Source: Giesbergeria sp.
Lineage (GTDB): Bacteria > Pseudomonadota > Gammaproteobacteria > Burkholderiales > Burkholderiaceae_C
Length of the DNA stretch: 12,955 nt
Assembly: GCA_017998735.1 (NCBI GenBank)
Contig: JAGOCN010000014.1
Coordinates: 1-12,955 of the forward strand
Direction of reading: 5' to 3'
This document shows positions 9,048-12,955 of the stretch, one piece after another. Under the pieces are notes generated by a model. The model ran no database searches. It saw nothing but the letters and a program-made list of their open reading frames with translations, and had not been told where the DNA came from. Position numbers and translations under genes: made by a program. Numbering within the stretch: position 1 is the stretch's first letter; each line of letters starts with the position of its first letter.

Positions 9048-10601
9048 TTAAGCGAACGACTTCTTGAAAGCGGCGGTGGCCGCGTTCAATTCGGTTTCGG
9101 CGTCCTTGTCCATCGCGCGGTCCTTTTCCAGCTTGGCCAGCAAGGGCGCATGGCTGGTCTTGAGGAACTGGTGCAGACCGTGTTCAAAGTCCAGCACCTT
9201 CTTGACGTCGATGTCGTCCAGGAAACCCTTGTTGACCGCGTACAGCGTGGCACCCATCAGCGAGATGGGCAGCGGGCTGTACTGGGCCTGCTTGAGCAGT
9301 TCGGTCACGCGGGCACCGCGCTCCAACTGCTTGCGGGTGGCCTCGTCCAGGTCGGAAGCAAACTGCGCAAACGCAGCCAGCTCGCGGTACTGGGCCAGGT
9401 CGGTACGGATACCGCCGGACAGGCTCTTGATCAGCTTGGTCTGGGCAGCACCACCGACGCGCGAGACCGAGATACCGGCGTTGATGGCGGGGCGGACACC
9501 GGCGTTGAACAGGCTGGTTTCCAGAAAGATCTGGCCATCGGTGATCGAGATCACGTTGGTGGGCACGAAGGCAGACACGTCGCCGGCCTGCGTTTCAATG
9601 ATCGGCAGCGCCGTCAGCGAACCGGTCTTGCCGGTGACTGCACCCTTGGTGAAGGCTTCGACGTAGTCGGCATTCACGCGGGCTGCGCGTTCCAGCAGGC
9701 GGCTGTGGAGATAGAACACGTCGCCGGGGTAGGCTTCGCGGCCTGGCGGGCGGCGCAGCAGCAGCGACACCTGGCGGTAGGCCACGGCCTGCTTGGACAG
9801 GTCGTCGTACACGATCAATGCGTCTTCGCCGCGGTCGCGAAAATACTCGCCCATGGTGCAGCCGGAGTAGGCCGAAACATATTGCATGGCAGCCGATTCG
9901 GACGCCGAGGCCGCCACCACGATGGTGAAATCCATCGCACCAGCCGCTTCCAGCGCGCGCACCACGTTCTTGATCGACGACGCCTTCTGGCCGATGGCGA
10001 CGTAAATGCAGGTCACTCCCTGGCCCTTCTGGGCAATGATGGCGTCGATGGCCACAGCCGTCTTGCCGGTCTGGCGGTCGCCAATGATCAGTTCGCGCTG
10101 GCCCCGGCCGACGGGCACCATCGCGTCAATCGACTTGATGCCGGTCTGCAGCGGCTGGTCCACCGACTTGCGGGCAATCACGCCGGGAGCGACTTTTTCA
10201 ATCACGTCCGTCATCTTGGCGTTGATCGGACCCTTGCCGTCGATGGGCTGGCCGAGCGCGTTGACCACGCGGCCAATCAGCTCGGGGCCGACGGGCACTT
10301 CCAGAATGCGGCCCGTGCACTTGACAGTGTTGCCTTCGGAGATGTGCTCGTACTCGCCCAGAATCACGGCGCCGACCGAGTCGCGCTCCAGGTTCAGTGC
10401 CAGGCCATACGACGGCGTGCCGTCGGCGCTGGCCGGGAATTCCAGCATTTCACCCTGCATCACGTCGGACAGGCCGTGCACGCGCACGATACCGTCGGAC
10501 ACGGACACCACGGTGCCCTGGTTGCGGATGTCGCTGCTGACGGCCAGCCCTTCAATGCGGCTCTTGATCAGTTCAGAAATTTCTGCGGGATTGAGTTGCA
10601 T
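9048..10601 (-). CDS. atpA: F1Fo ATP synthase alpha subunit
   Basis: 517-residue non-catalytic nucleotide-binding subunit of the F1 hexamer. It opens with [17 protein letters not shown], and the N-terminal segment contacts delta. Walker A GDRQTGKT is at 174-181, the SVSRVGG motif at 378-384 places the arginine finger at R381, and [16 protein letters not shown] is intact. The C-terminal helical domain is full length. An AGGAAA ribosome site sits seven bases before the ATG. It lies 46 bp after atpH. Nothing is unusual apart from very long open antisense frames caused by high GC. Confidence 0.99.
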   Translation of the reverse strand: MQLNPAEISELIKSRIEGLAVSSDIRNQGTVVSVSDGIVRVHGLSDVMQGEMLEFPASADGTPSYGLALNLERDSVGAVILGEYEHISEGNTVKCTGRILEVPVGPELIGRVVNALGQPIDGKGPINAKMTDVIEKVAPGVIARKSVDQPLQTGIKSIDAMVPVGRGQRELIIGDRQTGKTAVAIDAIIAQKGQGVTCIYVAIGQKASSIKNVVRALEAAGAMDFTIVVAASASESAAMQYVSAYSGCTMGEYFRDRGEDALIVYDDLSKQAVAYRQVSLLLRRPPGREAYPGDVFYLHSRLLERAARVNADYVEAFTKGAVTGKTGSLTALPIIETQAGDVSAFVPTNVISITDGQIFLETSLFNAGVRPAINAGISVSRVGGAAQTKLIKSLSGGIRTDLAQYRELAAFAQFASDLDEATRKQLERGARVTELLKQAQYSPLPISLMGATLYAVNKGFLDDIDVKKVLDFEHGLHQFLKTSHAPLLAKLEKDRAMDKDAETELNAATAAFKKSFA

Positions 10602-10647
10602 GGCTCTTTCCTTCTTTCTTTGTTTAGCCGAAACCTCACCAGACGCA

Positions 10648-11199
10648 TCACGCGGTGAGGGCTGCTTTCATTTGTTCCAGACGGGCCTTGACAGAGGTGT
10701 CTAACACCTCGTCACCGACCACGACGCGAATGCCACCGATCAGGGAGTCGTCCTGCTGCACGGTGAGATGGAGCTGGCGGCCAAAGCGCTTTTCCAGCGC
10801 TGCGCTCAGCTCTTGCAGCGCTGTACCGTCCATCGGAAAGGCACTGTAGACGATGGCGTCCGAAGAGCCGCTCTGGCGGTTCACCAGCGTACGGAACTGC
10901 GTTGCCACTTCGGGCAGCGTGTCCACGCGGCCGTTGTCGATCACGGTGCGCAGGAAGTTGCGCCCGTGCTCGGACAACACGCCACCGCGTTGCTGCACAA
11001 CACCGGCCATGACGTCGAACACCTGCTCTGCGGTCACTTTGGGGTTGTCCGCCAGATGGCGCATCTCGGGGTTGGCAGCAACGGCCGCCAGGGTGTCCAC
11101 CCAGGCAACAGTGCCCTGCAGGTCAGTGCCCGCGGCTGCATTGCAGGCCTTGAAGAGGGCTTCGGCGTAGGGGCGGGCAACGGTGGCGAGTTCGGCCAT
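10648..11199 (-). CDS. atpH: F1Fo ATP synthase delta subunit
   Basis: 183-residue delta subunit (OSCP-like) that joins the top of F1 to the b-subunit stalk. The N-terminal helical domain starts [18 protein letters not shown], matching the family. The C-terminal end contains the conserved pattern [21 protein letters not shown] before the last helix. The ribosome site TAAGGA (11206-11211) includes the stop codon of atpF, and the gap between the genes is only 9 bp. Translation of the two stalk proteins is therefore probably coupled. Confidence 0.97.
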   Translation of the reverse strand: MAELATVARPYAEALFKACNAAAGTDLQGTVAWVDTLAAVAANPEMRHLADNPKVTAEQVFDVMAGVVQQRGGVLSEHGRNFLRTVIDNGRVDTLPEVATQFRTLVNRQSGSSDAIVYSAFPMDGTALQELSAALEKRFGRQLHLTVQQDDSLIGGIRVVVGDEVLDTSVKARLEQMKAALTA

Positions 11200-11205
11200 G
11201 GGGTT

Positions 11206-11211
11206 TCCTTA
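11206..11211 (-). promoter_or_regulatory. atpH ribosome binding site overlapping the atpF stop
   Basis: On the minus strand TAAGGA combines the atpF TAA stop with the atpH Shine-Dalgarno sequence, six bases before the atpH ATG. The geometry suggests terminating atpF ribosomes can restart at atpH. Confidence 0.65.
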
Positions 11212-11679
11212 CAGCTCGGTCTTGAGGCGGTGGAGCAGGTCGGCATGGACGCCGGCATTGACTTCCTTGCGGAGAATCTGCTCGGCGCCCTTGACCGCCA
11301 GCGCGGCCACCTGCTCGCGCAGTGCCTCGCGGGCCTGCGTGACCTGCTGCCGGGCTTCGGCCTGGGCGGAGGCAACGATCTTGTTGCCTTCCTCCGTGGC
11401 GCGGGCCTTGGCTTCTTCGATGATGGCCTGGGCACGGCGATCGGCGTCCGCAAGACGCGTGGCCGTCTCGTTGCGCGTCTGTGACAGTTCCTTCTCGACG
11501 CGCTGGTTGGCAGCGGTCAGTTCGGACTTGGCACGGTCGGCAGCAGCGAGGCCATCGGCGATTTTCTGGGCTCGTTCGTCCAGCGCCTTCGCAATCGGGG
11601 GCCACACGAATTTCATCGTGAACAGCACCAGGATCAGGAAGACGATGGCCTGAACGAACAGGGTCGCGTTAATACTCAC
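11209..11679 (-). CDS. atpF: F1Fo ATP synthase b subunit
   Basis: 156-residue peripheral stalk subunit. One N-terminal membrane segment (about residues 5-26, [20 protein letters not shown]) is followed by the [11 protein letters not shown] motif and a long charged, Ala-rich helix that dimerises as a coiled coil and binds delta. The start is GTG at 11679, with AAGGTG at 11685-11690 five bases upstream. The next ATG, at residue 22, would delete the membrane segment, so GTG must be used. It lies 35 bp after atpE. Confidence 0.97.
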   Translation of the reverse strand: MSINATLFVQAIVFLILVLFTMKFVWPPIAKALDERAQKIADGLAAADRAKSELTAANQRVEKELSQTRNETATRLADADRRAQAIIEEAKARATEEGNKIVASAQAEARQQVTQAREALREQVAALAVKGAEQILRKEVNAGVHADLLHRLKTEL

Positions 11680-11684
11680 GGCAA

Positions 11685-11690
11685 CACCTT
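11685..11690 (-). promoter_or_regulatory. Ribosome binding site supporting the atpF GTG start
   Basis: AAGGTG on the minus strand is five bases before GTG 11679. It supports a non-ATG start for atpF, the only gene in this operon segment without an ATG. Confidence 0.6.
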
Positions 11691-11714
11691 TCTATAGTGG
11701 CGTTGAACGGGCGC

Positions 11715-12955
<1,241 letters not shown>

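Overview
The window comes from a high-GC betaproteobacterium, most likely a Comamonadaceae member (Acidovorax/Comamonas-like). That placement rests on the F-type ATP synthase protein sequences, the base composition and a dispersed repeat type I associate with that family; no search was run. Every gene found lies on the minus strand, so transcription runs from right to left (from 12955 towards 1).

Right two thirds (12901 to 6173): eight consecutive F1Fo ATP synthase genes in the standard order atpB-atpE-atpF-atpH-atpA-atpG-atpD-atpC. They encode subunits a, c, b, delta, alpha, gamma, beta and epsilon. All appear intact, with their catalytic and proton-path residues. The operon promoter, and atpI if present, would lie beyond the right edge. 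A compact GC hairpin followed by a T tract (6118-6143) sits just after atpC and should end the operon.

Left third (5876 to 1): a three-gene DNA-repair cassette. First comes a metallo-beta-lactamase/beta-CASP 'ligase-associated' exonuclease. It overlaps by ATGA with an ATP-dependent DNA ligase. After a 319-bp spacer holding repeats comes a DEXH-box helicase of the Lhr-Core, ligase-associated type, which runs off the left edge only a little short of its end. In other bacteria these three genes travel with a small metallophosphoesterase; none is visible here, so it may lie just past position 1. The set is thought to act together in DNA damage repair: the nuclease and helicase would process ends or unwind, and the ligase would seal.

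The most interesting structure is a pair of 56-bp repeats, 46/56 identical and in opposite orientation. One lies in the ligase-helicase spacer (2836-2891). The other lies inside the helicase coding sequence (2326-2381), where it is translated in frame between helicase motifs I and Ia. A 13-bp direct repeat spaced by exactly 66 bp (22 codons) accompanies the coding copy, so the helicase seems to have absorbed a mobile-type repeat as a peptide insert. Other points are a 67-residue low-complexity tail on the exonuclease, phased GTTGC/GCAAC motifs before the exonuclease start, a pyrimidine-rich leader before atpE and a hairpin-rich atpD-atpC spacer. No RNA genes, CRISPR arrays, complete insertion sequences or clearly novel multi-gene system were seen.
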